The notes under the pieces are model-generated. The model did not search any database. It saw only the letters and a program-made list of their open reading frames with translations, and was not told the DNA's origin. This document shows positions 17,060-25,722 of a stretch of 64,000 nucleotides of DNA, piece after piece. This stretch comes from Solimicrobium silvestre (GTDB lineage: Bacteria; Pseudomonadota; Gammaproteobacteria; Burkholderiales; Burkholderiaceae_D): contig NZ_PUGF01000008.1 of NCBI RefSeq assembly GCF_002976435.1, forward strand, positions 1 to 64,000. Direction: 5' to 3'. Every line of letters begins with the position of its first letter. The first letter of the stretch is position 1. The position numbers and the translations under genes were made by a program.

Positions 17060-18400
17060 ATGAATGTTTCTTATACAAAAAACCAACAATTTTTCTCCAG
17101 CAAGCGCGTGGACGGCGGCGTTGCATCACGTCAGTTCGCAGAGACTTATCAATCCATACGGCAGCACAGCATCAACCTGACGGTTTCTTTATCTGTAGAA
17201 GATATGGCCGTGCAATCGATGCCGGAAGCTAGCCCGATCAAATGGCATTTAGCGCAAACAACCTGGTTTTTTGAAAAATATTTATTGGCGCGTTTTGTCA
17301 AAGATTATTTGCCGTTTCATCCTGCTTTTACCATGTTGTTCAATCCAAGTTCAGGAATGAATTTGCCACGCGGACAACGCAGCGTCATTACCCGCCCTAC
17401 CCTCACTTTGGTTCGCACTTATCGCACTCATGTTGATAATGCCGTGATGGCACTAATCAAAAATATGCCCGACGAAGCCTATCCAATATTGGAATTAGGA
17501 TTACAGCGCGAACAGCAAACGCAAGAACTAATGCTGACCGATATTAAGCATTTATTAGGCTCGAATCCTTTCCATCCTACTTATATCAATAAACCTTTAG
17601 CACCGGCAGAAAAAGTTGCTACGCTAAAAATGCTGGAACTAAGAGGTGGCCAAGCCGATATCGGGCACCCCGGTTTAACGTTTTGCTTTGAAAATGAATT
17701 ACCCAAGCATCGAGTATTTTTAAATCCCTTTGCGATCGCTGACCGCAAAATCACCAATGGTGAATACCTGGCATTTATAAATGCAGGCGGCTATTCGGAA
17801 ACACGGTGGTGGTTAGAAGAAGGCGCTGAATGGCGGCAGCGTGAGCACATTAAAGCACCGTTATATTGGCGCATGATCGATGACATTTGGCATGAATATA
17901 CGCTGCACGGTTTAATGCCGCTGGATTTAAACCGCCCGGTCTGCCACGTTTCGTATTTTGAAGCGGAGGCTTTTGCACGCTTTTCCGGCGCACGCTTACC
18001 GACCGAATTTGAATGGGAATTTGCGGCTAATTCGATCATCCCTGAATTACCCGGCTTGCCTGGCTTACCGACATTAACGGACGCCCCGGTCGACGCAAAT
18101 AAGCAAATGGAAGAATTGATTTTGCACCCTAAAGGAGCATCGTCCGCAACCGGGTTAAAACAGTTTTTCACCGATACCTGGGAATGGACTTCATCCAGCT
18201 ACGCGCCGTATCCGGCCGTTAAACTAAAGAACGACGCCGCCGTTGACCACTATGAACGCCAGATGGTGAATCAATATGTATTACGCGGCGGCAGCGTTGC
18301 TACGCCACCCGCGCATAGCCGGATTACCTATCGTAATTTTTACCCGACGCAGACACGCTGGCAATTTACGGGGATTCGGTTGGCGCGGAGTATTATTTAA
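17060..18400 (+). CDS. EgtB-like protein (DinB + FGE-sulfatase domains) lacking the iron-binding histidines
   Basis: A 446-residue homologue of EgtB, the iron enzyme that joins hercynine to a thiol donor during ergothioneine synthesis. It has the family layout: DinB-like helical domain (about 25-180) and C-terminal FGE/C-type-lectin domain (about 205-446; GARLPTEFEWEFA, YVLRGGS, RITYRNFY, TGIRLAR). The family's three Fe ligands normally lie in a WHLAH motif and an HExxHQE motif. Here they read WHLAQ (Gln66) and LQREQQTQE (Arg150, Thr154), so all three are replaced. The usual FNSYY segment is also altered (FNPSSGM at 95-101). The frame is intact and well expressed-looking (AAGG/AGG upstream of ATG). 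No EgtD methyltransferase is adjacent. It is likely an inactive or repurposed paralogue rather than true EgtB. Confidence 0.82.
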   Translation: MNVSYTKNQQFFSSKRVDGGVASRQFAETYQSIRQHSINLTVSLSVEDMAVQSMPEASPIKWHLAQTTWFFEKYLLARFVKDYLPFHPAFTMLFNPSSGMNLPRGQRSVITRPTLTLVRTYRTHVDNAVMALIKNMPDEAYPILELGLQREQQTQELMLTDIKHLLGSNPFHPTYINKPLAPAEKVATLKMLELRGGQADIGHPGLTFCFENELPKHRVFLNPFAIADRKITNGEYLAFINAGGYSETRWWLEEGAEWRQREHIKAPLYWRMIDDIWHEYTLHGLMPLDLNRPVCHVSYFEAEAFARFSGARLPTEFEWEFAANSIIPELPGLPGLPTLTDAPVDANKQMEELILHPKGASSATGLKQFFTDTWEWTSSSYAPYPAVKLKNDAAVDHYERQMVNQYVLRGGSVATPPAHSRITYRNFYPTQTRWQFTGIRLARSII

Positions 18401-18618
18401 TTGGTGTTACGCACGATACTGTTCGGAATTTGTATGTATTGCGGTTGCGGTTGCCGTTGATTTTGAAGTTGAAGTTGATCTTCTGATCCTTTTTCTCGCT
18501 GAAAAACCGGCCGAACTAGAAGTGGGAGTAGGTCAAAAACAACTTCAACGTCAAAAACAACTTCAACACATACAAATTTCAACCAGTGCCGTAAATAATG
18601 CAAATTAACTGCATTCAA
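18401..18618. repeat. Intergenic imperfect inverted repeat with GTTGAA-type units
   Basis: Left arm GGAATTTGTATGT (about 18425-18437) pairs with ACATACAAATTTC (18568-18580). Inside, TTGAAGTTGAAGTTG faces two CAACTTCAAC units separated by GTCAAAAA. The arms could form a long broken hairpin between the convergent EgtB-like and hutF genes. Short frames here encode low-complexity Gln/Leu or Val/Glu repeats and are not believed. It may act as a bidirectional transcription stop or be a dispersed repeat. Confidence 0.6.
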
Positions 18619-19989
18619 CTATAACGCCCGTAACTCCCGCATAGTTTGTTTAAACCGCCCCTGAATAGCATCTTGATGCAAATGCTGCCCTTTTTTCACC
18701 CGCCACTGCCCACCAACCAATACATCCCGCACCAAATTATCATTACCGGAAAAAATCCAATTATTCAATAATTCACTGGCAGCAATCCCGCTCAAATTGG
18801 GATGATTAGCATCGAGCACCAATAAATCAGCCCGCATTCCAGCGGCCAAACTACCCACTTTTCTGCCAGAAGCTTGTGCTCCACCTTCCAGACTAGCTTG
18901 CCATAGAAAGTCACCGATCCGGCGCTGACCAGCGACGCTAGACATATTGCGGCGCTGAGCGCGCAAACGTTGACCGTATTCCAGCCAGCGTAATTCTTCA
19001 ATCGGGCTTTGCGAGACATGGCTATCGCTGCCAATACCAAAACGGCCTTGCTGGGCAATATAATCAGGCAAAAGAAAAAATCCGTCACCCAAATTACCTT
19101 CGGTACTGGTACAAATTCCCGCTACGGCGCGACTATTAGCGATCTGAGTCACTTCACCGTCAGACAAATGAGTGGCATGTACCAAACACCAACGTTCATT
19201 CACCGTTTGCGTATCAAACAACAACTCAACCGGACGCTTGCCTGAAAACGCAACGCAACTATCCACTTCTTTTTGCTGCTCCGCAATGTGAATATGAATT
19301 GGTCGCTGCGGTGGTAATGCCTGAACCAACTCACTAATTTGCTGGGTGGAAGCAGCGCGTAAGGAATGCGGTGCAACGCCCACTTCGGTCTGTCCATTAC
19401 GCAGTGGCTCTAATAATTCTACCAATTGCAAAATTTGTTCTGGGTTAGTCGCAAACCGGCGCTGTTCATGGCGTAACGGCTGCTGATTAAAATCGGCATA
19501 ACTGTACAGCACGGGCAACATCGTCATGCCAATACCTGTAGCTTGTGCGGCAGCCATAACGCGCTGCGCAGTTTCTGCCATGTTGGCGTAAAAAGCACCA
19601 TCTGGAGCGCGATGTAAATAATGGAATTCACACACCGAGGTATAGCCGTGGCGCAGACATTCTGAATACAGCTGAGCCGCAATCGCCTGAATCTGTTCAG
19701 GATTAATGGCGAGCGCAAAGCGGTACATCAAGTCGCGCCAGGTCCAAAAACTGTCCGGACCTTCGCCAGCAATTTCAGTCATGCCGGCCATGGCGCGCTG
19801 GAACGCATGAGAATGTAAATTGACCATGCCGGGCAATACGAACTGCTCGATAACTTCATGCAGAGCGGCGCTTGCATTGTGTTCAATTTGAGTTAAATCG
19901 CCGCTTGCATTCCAATGTAGGCGTACATTTTCGGCCCAGCCATCGGCTAACCAAACGTTACGTGCAAATAATGTCGTGTTAATGCTCAT
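18619..19989 (-). CDS. hutF: Formimidoylglutamate deiminase (HutF)
   Basis: Hydrolyses N-formimidoyl-L-glutamate to N-formylglutamate and ammonia in the five-step histidine degradation route. It is an amidohydrolase-superfamily enzyme of 456 residues: metal-binding HxH (His59, His61 in NLHSHAFQR), IHIHIAEQ with His232/His234, His271 and Asp322 (GIGSDSH). Length and motifs match HutF. It starts two bases after hutG stops, with an AAGGAA ribosome-binding site inside the hutG end, so the two are co-translated. No hutH, hutU or hutI lies in this window. Confidence 0.93.
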   Translation of the reverse strand: MSINTTLFARNVWLADGWAENVRLHWNASGDLTQIEHNASAALHEVIEQFVLPGMVNLHSHAFQRAMAGMTEIAGEGPDSFWTWRDLMYRFALAINPEQIQAIAAQLYSECLRHGYTSVCEFHYLHRAPDGAFYANMAETAQRVMAAAQATGIGMTMLPVLYSYADFNQQPLRHEQRRFATNPEQILQLVELLEPLRNGQTEVGVAPHSLRAASTQQISELVQALPPQRPIHIHIAEQQKEVDSCVAFSGKRPVELLFDTQTVNERWCLVHATHLSDGEVTQIANSRAVAGICTSTEGNLGDGFFLLPDYIAQQGRFGIGSDSHVSQSPIEELRWLEYGQRLRAQRRNMSSVAGQRRIGDFLWQASLEGGAQASGRKVGSLAAGMRADLLVLDANHPNLSGIAASELLNNWIFSGNDNLVRDVLVGGQWRVKKGQHLHQDAIQGRFKQTMRELRAL

Positions 19990-19991
19990 GC

Positions 19992-20807
19992 TTATTCCTT
20001 ACTCCGTGTTTTTGCCCAGCTCAAACAAGCCGCTAATAATTCGCTCAACAATGGCTGAACCTGCGCCGCCAAATCAGGCCGGTATGCAAAAGGGGCTGTT
20101 TCATTCATATACACACATTGGCTCATTTCCAACTGCACTGCATGAATATTATTGGCTGGATTACCGTAATTCCTAGTTATGTAGCCGCCTTTAAAACGAC
20201 CATTGAAGACATGGCTAAATGATGTGGCATGAGCAGATTTTTGCATCAACTCCGCCAGCTCCGCTTGTAATTCCAACGCACAGGATTTTTGATCGGCTGT
20301 GCCAAAATTAAAATCAGGCAGTTTGCCATTAAAAAAGCGCGGCACTACCGACGCGATCGAATGCGCATCCCACAAAATTGCAACACCATGTTGCGCTTTA
20401 ATGCGCGCCAGTTCGCTACTGAGTTGGCTGTGATACGGCTGCCAGTATTTTTCGATACGATCGGCAATTTGTGGAGCATCAGGCAGATGTCCAGCCCGGT
20501 ATAAATCTTGTTTTCCGAACGTATCGACCGGGCACAAGCCGGTGGTGTCTTGACCGGGGTACAAATTACTGTCTTCTTTAGGTCGATTTAAATCAATCAC
20601 ATACCGTGAATATTCCGCACTAATTACCGATGCACCTAATTGCTCGGCCATGTTGTACAACAGCGGCAAATGCCAATCGGTGTCTTTTTTAACTTGCGCA
20701 ATATCATCCATTTCTGCGCCGATCTCGGCTGGAATAGTAGTACCAACGTGCGGCATGGAAATCAGTAACGGCGCGTGGCCGGCTTTAAAGTGAAATGGGT
20801 TTGTCAT
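19992..20807 (-). CDS. hutG: N-formylglutamate deformylase (HutG)
   Basis: Cleaves N-formyl-L-glutamate to glutamate and formate, the step after HutF. Recognisable N-formylglutamate amidohydrolase motifs are ISMPHVGTTIP near 16-26, the DTDWHLP segment, YSRYVIDLNRP, LWDAHSI and the late GGYITRNYGNP. I start it at the ATG at 20807 (MTNPFHFKAG, 271 residues), because a 22-residue upstream extension would overlap the iclR gene and has no family support. It is the middle gene of a probable iclR-hutG-hutF operon. Confidence 0.93.
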   Translation of the reverse strand: MTNPFHFKAGHAPLLISMPHVGTTIPAEIGAEMDDIAQVKKDTDWHLPLLYNMAEQLGASVISAEYSRYVIDLNRPKEDSNLYPGQDTTGLCPVDTFGKQDLYRAGHLPDAPQIADRIEKYWQPYHSQLSSELARIKAQHGVAILWDAHSIASVVPRFFNGKLPDFNFGTADQKSCALELQAELAELMQKSAHATSFSHVFNGRFKGGYITRNYGNPANNIHAVQLEMSQCVYMNETAPFAYRPDLAAQVQPLLSELLAACLSWAKTRSKE

Positions 20808-20829
20808 GATTAACTCTAAAAAAGAAAAT

Positions 20830-21576
20830 TTAAAAATCGGATAGTTGACGACCGATGCGCGCTGCGGCCGCAAGTGTCAGCTCGATTAATTCCGGTTCGC
20901 GAAGTTGAGCACGGGCGTTTGGCGCCATCAGCGAAATCGTACATTCCACGCGTTTTTTTGACGAAAAAATTGGCGCGCTCACACCCCATACGTCCGCATC
21001 CACTTCACCCACACTGACCACATAGCCTTGTTGCCGACACTGCTCTAATTGCGCAGGTAAATACTGCGCTTCAGTTGGATGCTCTGCCAAAATTGCGGCA
21101 AGTAACGCGCCCGGTAAATGCGCCAACAACGCTTTGGCAGACGCGCCATGCACAACGGAATTAGCTCGCCCTTTTGAAAACGAGCAGCGTAAGGCTTGCT
21201 GGCTTTCCAGCATATCCAGACAAATTATTTGCCCATTCAGATACACCAGCAGACCAACGCTTTCGCCCGATTTTTCAACCAGACTAACCATTTCCGCATG
21301 CGCGACTTGCATTAAATAGGAATGATGATCAAAACCCCAGGCCAGTTGCAAACTGAGCGGCCCCGGTTGATACAGCCCGCTTTGCCCGTGCTCTTGCACC
21401 AAACCCCATTTCTTTAATGAAGCCAGATGCCGATACAAACTGCTTAAGGGTAATTTGGCTTGAGTTGCCAATTCCCGTGCCGTCAGCGAACTGCCATGCC
21501 GCGCTACGAGCGCAAGCACCTGCAGCGCGCGTTCGCCAGTTGGGATAACAGAAGAAGAGGATGGGCTATTGGGCAT
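20830..21576 (-). CDS. IclR-family transcriptional regulator of the hut genes
   Basis: A 248-residue regulator with an N-terminal winged HTH (about 12-75; LTARELATQAKLPLSSLYRHLASL) and an IclR effector domain (about 80-245; SVGLLVYLNGQIICLDML, HGASAKALLAHLPG). It lies 22 bp upstream of hutG on the same strand and so probably controls hutG-hutF, in place of the GntR-type HutC repressor common elsewhere. The effector may be a histidine-pathway intermediate (inference). Confidence 0.88.
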   Translation of the reverse strand: MPNSPSSSSVIPTGERALQVLALVARHGSSLTARELATQAKLPLSSLYRHLASLKKWGLVQEHGQSGLYQPGPLSLQLAWGFDHHSYLMQVAHAEMVSLVEKSGESVGLLVYLNGQIICLDMLESQQALRCSFSKGRANSVVHGASAKALLAHLPGALLAAILAEHPTEAQYLPAQLEQCRQQGYVVSVGEVDADVWGVSAPIFSSKKRVECTISLMAPNARAQLREPELIELTLAAAARIGRQLSDF

Positions 21577-22063
21577 AAGCTACTGGGCTGATAATGTGCT
21601 TACCATCCTAGCAGTTCATTCTATAAATTCAAGCTTATATTCCCATTTAGCGGGAATGCTGGCGGTTTACTTGATTAAATTACGATTTATTTATTGGTGT
21701 TTTACTTTTTACATACTCTAGTATTATTTTATAGATTAACGTATTAGCTATATTTTTGATATTTATATACTGTCTAAAAAATGCTTTTTTGTCGCAGGCA
21801 AAGCCATTTGATACGCTAATTTTAAAAAACATAGTTGAGGGTATATAAGAAGTGCTCCATAGCCATTCAATTTCTCAAATTTTATTGAGAATTGACCCAA
21901 CCTTGAATTTTGTAGACTGGAAGCAATTTAATTGCAGTGTACTCAATATTTATAACAAACTTGCCACATATGTTACGCAACGTATTATCATCACTCACCG
22001 ATGCCAATTACTGCGATTAGGTAGTCAACGATGGTGTATCAATTTTTATGAATGGAGAAAATC
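21577..22063. other. AT-rich intergenic region
   Basis: Between the iclR promoter (leftward) and a small rightward gene. A 71-codon GTG-initiated frame at 21852-22067 overlaps the small gene start by ATGA, but its peptide has no signal, motif or coding bias I can defend. Nothing else recognised. Confidence 0.45.
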
Positions 22064-22177
22064 ATGAGCAAAGCACAAGACAGTAAAAAAGCAGTAAAAA
22101 AGGAACCAGCAAAAACCATGAAAGAAAAAAAGGCCGATAAAAAAGTCAAAAAAGAGGAAAAGAAACGGGTTCAGTAA
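22064..22177 (+). CDS. Small lysine-rich protein (37 aa)
   Basis: A short ORF of 37 residues beginning MSKAQDSKKAVKKEPAK; 17 of 37 residues are Lys and it has no hydrophobic segment. A ribosome-binding site (GGAGA) lies 7 bp upstream of the ATG, and a GC-rich hairpin follows 8 bp after the stop, giving a compact expression unit. Such basic, disordered peptides could bind nucleic acid or ribosomes. I believe similar short KEPAKT...KEKKA peptides occur in other Burkholderiales but cannot verify that. A conserved-ORF search in relatives would decide. Confidence 0.6.
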   Translation: MSKAQDSKKAVKKEPAKTMKEKKADKKVKKEEKKRVQ

Positions 22178-22185
22178 TATAAAAA

Positions 22186-22218
22186 AACCCAACGCACAAA
22201 GTACCACTGCGTTGGGTT
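22186..22218. terminator. Hairpin terminator between convergent genes
   Basis: Perfect 11-bp stem AACCCAACGCA / TGCGTTGGGTT with a 7-T run when read leftward (22181-22187). It probably ends the small lysine-rich gene rightward and the beta-propeller gene leftward; the T-tail is stronger for the leftward transcript. Confidence 0.8.
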
Positions 22219-22346
22219 ACATCGAGATTTCATTTTTAATTCGCACTACAGAAGATCTGCCTTTAAATTCTTCACTACTGTAATACGCATACAACTACCA
22301 TCAAAATCCATTAGAACAGGACGGTTCTAATGAAATCCTGATCAAA

Positions 22347-23567
22347 TCAAATCCCGACCAAACCTTGCATGCTCAATCCGGTTGCCGTGCCAAGCACTGC
22401 CTGATTAATTTTAGTCAATACACCGGTGCTGCTGATGGAATACGCCACCACTTTATCGTCACCCAGATAATCGGAATACAAATACAAGCCATCTGGACTA
22501 ACCCACGAATCTGCCGCCACACTATTTACACCGGTAATTGCTGACGGCTCTGTTGCCGCCTGCGCACTTAATAAACTCACCGCACCCGCTGTTGTGACCG
22601 AATAAGATGAAATTGCACCTGCGCCATTACCCACATAAGCAAACTGGTTATTCGGTGTAATACTCAGCCAGCATGGCGCTGCAACGCCGCTAGTTCCAGA
22701 AGCAATGGCCGTCAATGCGCCACTCGTTGAGAACGAAAATGAACCCAGTCCCATGCCGCCAATATTGGTCGACAAATAAACCCAGTTACTGGCGGTTTGC
22801 ATGAACGCACCAGCAAATGGCGTGTTACCGGTCACATTTACGATCGGCGTAGCAAGCGAACCGTCACCATTGATAGGATAAGAAACGATGGCGTTCGCGG
22901 CATGACCAGCACTGACCACCACAAAACTACCGTTAGGTGAAATAACGACTTGATTCGGTGCTGCACCAGCGACCGCCAAGCTATACAAACCTACCTGAGT
23001 TAACCCGCCGCCGCTACCAACCTGGTAAGCACCTAATTGATCTGAGCCACCTTGAAAGGTGACATATAAATAGCCGTTATTAAAAGCCAGGCTGTTCGGT
23101 GTAAGGCCATTGGTTGACGTGTTTTTTTCCAATGTCAAACTACCGGTGGTTTGATTAATCGCAAATACCGAAATAGAATTATCCCCAGCATTCACCGCAA
23201 ACAGCGTTGATTTATCCGGGCTAATGATGACGCTATGCTGACTAGCTAAAGTATCAGGACCTGGAGCGGCCGGTGCGCCACCACTTTTGATCCCATTCGT
23301 ACCTACCCCTCCGGTACTAGTACGATCTACCACGGTAATAGCGCCAGTGGCAGAGCGTGAAAAATGCACAATCACGTTGGCGGTTTCATTCGATTGCGTA
23401 TATAGCTGGTTGGCTAATGGCGGTGCAATGACAGGCGCTGTAGCATTAGATGTTGTCGCTGGCGTTGAAGAGCTAGAACCGCCGCAAGCGCTTAATGCAG
23501 CAAGCAGACAGCTGATTGTAATTCCGCCCAAAATCCGTGGCGCTGAAAGCTGAGGTGAATGTTTCAT
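22347..23567 (-). CDS. Lactonase-type beta-propeller lipoprotein
   Basis: A 406-residue exported lipoprotein (lipobox LSAC, Cys28) followed by a Gly/Ser/Thr linker and repeated blades of about 45 residues (HSVIISPDKSTLFAVNAGDNSISVF, PNQVVISPNGSFVVV, WLSITPNNQFAYVGN, WVSPDGLYLYSDY). The pattern matches the seven-bladed lactonase/YVTN propeller family, which includes 6-phosphogluconolactonase-like proteins. Catalytic activity cannot be judged; many exported members have no known substrate. SD AAAGG precedes the ATG. Confidence 0.82.
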   Translation of the reverse strand: MKHSPQLSAPRILGGITISCLLAALSACGGSSSSTPATTSNATAPVIAPPLANQLYTQSNETANVIVHFSRSATGAITVVDRTSTGGVGTNGIKSGGAPAAPGPDTLASQHSVIISPDKSTLFAVNAGDNSISVFAINQTTGSLTLEKNTSTNGLTPNSLAFNNGYLYVTFQGGSDQLGAYQVGSGGGLTQVGLYSLAVAGAAPNQVVISPNGSFVVVSAGHAANAIVSYPINGDGSLATPIVNVTGNTPFAGAFMQTASNWVYLSTNIGGMGLGSFSFSTSGALTAIASGTSGVAAPCWLSITPNNQFAYVGNGAGAISSYSVTTAGAVSLLSAQAATEPSAITGVNSVAADSWVSPDGLYLYSDYLGDDKVVAYSISSTGVLTKINQAVLGTATGLSMQGLVGI

Positions 23568-24021
23568 GTATTACCTTTCAAAGAGAGTGAAATGTTGGTC
23601 AGCAAAACACCACATAGCCATCTTCATGGCCCATCACAGCGGATGATGTGCAGTTTGCATACCCTTTGTCTTTGGTAATACGGATTCCTTACACTTTATT
23701 TAAAAGTAGTGAAAAAATTTTTACGACGACTAAATAGAATGGAATTCAGAATGTTAGGCGTATTCAAGTGCAAATTGTTGTCTAGCTTTATCCGCTGATG
23801 TGAAATTCAACTCAGAGATAACTAGTTGAATATATTGTCTTTATTTTATATTTTTGTCGGAAAATTTTACATAGATGTTGCTCTTCATCCAGTAATTTCC
23901 CATAAGTAATTGTTATATAAGGAAATAATTAACTGGTACATTTTTTGCTTACCATAATCACTATTGGCAATTTTTGATTACATTAATTCATTCCAAAACT
24001 TAACACCAAGGGAGTTCATTC
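23568..24021. other. Divergent promoter region
   Basis: About 450 bp, AT-rich, between the leftward propeller gene and the rightward PEP-CTERM gene. It must hold both promoters. No operator or additional gene was recognised. Confidence 0.5.
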
Positions 24022-24657
24022 ATGAAGAAAATAGTAGCGCTAGTTATAGCTGTATTGATGACAGCAGCGGGTTCTACCGCATATGCCACGCCCACAGTAT
24101 CTGTTGGAATTGGATCATTCAGCAGCGGACCTGACATTACATTCGAAACACTTAGCAACTCTACTCCCATCACAAACCAATACAGCGGACTTGGCGTTAC
24201 TTTTAGCAATTTTTGGGCAGATACCTCTTACGGAACTACGTTTTTCTCAGATGCCGGTAATGTTGGAGCCGATAACTTTGCTGGTCCCGGCGGATGTTGC
24301 ACTAGTTCCGCTACGATCAACTTTACGACGGATTACTCCATGGTCGGATTCGAAATCGTGAGTAACGGAAACACAACCATCAACGTACTGAGTGCAAATA
24401 ACGAAATGGATACGTTCAACTTCAATGCCAGACCAAATAGTAATAGCGGAATATTTGTTGGCCTAGAAAATCTCAGCGGTATTAGTGAAATATCGTTTGG
24501 TCCGTCTGCAGAAAATGACGCTTTCTTGATCGACAACATACGTTTGGAAGGGGCCGCTCCCCAGCCTGGGACTGTTCCCGAACCTGGGATTCTTGCTCTC
24601 CTTGGCATTGGCCTAATTGGATTTTATTTTGCAAGACGCAAAAAACAAGCAGCTTAA
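24022..24657 (+). CDS. PEP-CTERM sorting-domain exported protein
   Basis: A 211-residue protein with a signal peptide (MKKIVALVIAVLMTAAGSTAYA) and a C-terminal PEP-CTERM tripartite signal: VPEPG near 186, a hydrophobic stretch of about 15 residues, then RRKK. Such proteins are processed by an exosortase (EpsH-type) and are often linked to exopolysaccharide and biofilm matrix. The middle has ITFETLSNSTPITNQYSGLGV, a pattern common in PEP-CTERM proteins of unknown function. A clear SD (AAGGGAG) and terminator frame the gene. No exosortase gene lies in the window. Confidence 0.88.
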   Translation: MKKIVALVIAVLMTAAGSTAYATPTVSVGIGSFSSGPDITFETLSNSTPITNQYSGLGVTFSNFWADTSYGTTFFSDAGNVGADNFAGPGGCCTSSATINFTTDYSMVGFEIVSNGNTTINVLSANNEMDTFNFNARPNSNSGIFVGLENLSGISEISFGPSAENDAFLIDNIRLEGAAPQPGTVPEPGILALLGIGLIGFYFARRKKQAA

Positions 24658-24676
24658 TTGTATAAACTGAAGTCGA

Positions 24677-24706
24677 ACAAACCCTCTACGGAGGGTTTGT
24701 TTTTTT
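24677..24706 (+). terminator. Rho-independent terminator of the PEP-CTERM gene
   Basis: Perfect stem ACAAACCCTC / GAGGGTTTGT with a 4-nt TACG loop and a run of 7 T, 20 bp after the stop codon. Confidence 0.92.
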
Positions 24707-24825
24707 GAACGACCATAATTTTCACAAAAACGGCTTGAATGCCAACTCACTTTTGGCGGATACAGCCGATCAATGCTACACGCAGGCTTGCCCGATTTAA
24801 CTCATCATCCAAGCAATGTGCTTTA

Positions 24826-25488
24826 TTATTTACTAGCGCGTGCCTGCGCCACTAAAGCATCAACTACTTGCAAAGTGGCTTTATCTAGCGCTACGTGCTC
24901 CAAGTCTTTATTGCTCTCATCAACGGATGCCATGCTAGTTAAATAGCGCCCATCCACGACGATAGTTGGGGTGCTGTCAACATGGTAATTTGCCATGACG
25001 TTCTTGAGGTTATGTAGCTTACTGATCACGGAGAACGAATTATAAAAACCTAAAAATTTTTCTTTATCGAGCCCGTTTTTTACTGCCCACTCAAGATTGT
25101 CTTCATCTCTCAATAATTGATGATGCTCAACATGCCAGGTGTTCAGCACTTTACTGTGCATGGTATCTTCAAGTTTCATCGCTTCCAAGGTCAAGAACAG
25201 ATGCGCCTCAGCATCGTTGAGCCCGTTATGCGGGACATGGATGCGCTTAAACTCTACATTCGCGCCCTGCTTTTTAACCCAATCCAACAATGCCGGCTCT
25301 AAGGTATTACAGGCCGGGCAGTGGTACATAAAAAATTCGATCACTTCAATTTTTTTACCAATCGACGTCACTGGCTGTGGCGTAGCTAAAGTCGTATATT
25401 CTGCGCCGTTAATTGGCATAGTCGGCGTGGCTAAAGCGAGATTGGCAATAAACAAAAAAGAAGTGCAAACAAAGCTGATGGCGCGCAT
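24826..25488 (-). CDS. dsbA: DsbA-type periplasmic thiol:disulfide oxidoreductase with CPAC active site
   Basis: Introduces disulfide bonds in exported proteins. It is 220 residues long with a signal peptide ending at ALA (20). The thioredoxin fold has the active site CPAC (Cys57, Cys60) in EFFMYHCPACNTLEP, a helical insertion (about 85-160) and the cis-Pro loop STPTIVVDGRY. Most DsbA proteins have CPHC; the His-to-Ala change in the dipeptide should lower the oxidising power. A second dsbA may exist elsewhere. It is a single leftward gene. Confidence 0.87.
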   Translation of the reverse strand: MRAISFVCTSFLFIANLALATPTMPINGAEYTTLATPQPVTSIGKKIEVIEFFMYHCPACNTLEPALLDWVKKQGANVEFKRIHVPHNGLNDAEAHLFLTLEAMKLEDTMHSKVLNTWHVEHHQLLRDEDNLEWAVKNGLDKEKFLGFYNSFSVISKLHNLKNVMANYHVDSTPTIVVDGRYLTSMASVDESNKDLEHVALDKATLQVVDALVAQARASK

Positions 25489-25722
25489 GGGAACCTTTAC
25501 ATGTAATTAATGGTGAATAGCTGGAGTGCTCAAGCAGACATCCAACAAAACAGAGTGGAATAATTTTACATTAATTTCCTGCCTGCAAGATATTCTCTTA
25601 TTCTTAGCATTTAGCCAGACAAAAAAATGCGCATCAAACACATCAACTGTATTTGATACGCAAACCGAGGAAGAACTCTGTCCTACTCTGTGCCTGTACT
25701 ACTTAAACCCGTCAACCAATAC

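Noticed and set aside
18397-18618. Short frames on both strands with Gln/Leu or Val/Glu repeats
   Set aside because: They come from the inverted GTTGAA-type repeat; no start signals or coding character.
21852-22067. 71-codon GTG-started frame overlapping the small lysine-rich gene by ATGA
   Set aside because: The overlap is tempting as translational coupling, but the peptide has no signal, motif or compositional support and the region is AT-rich.
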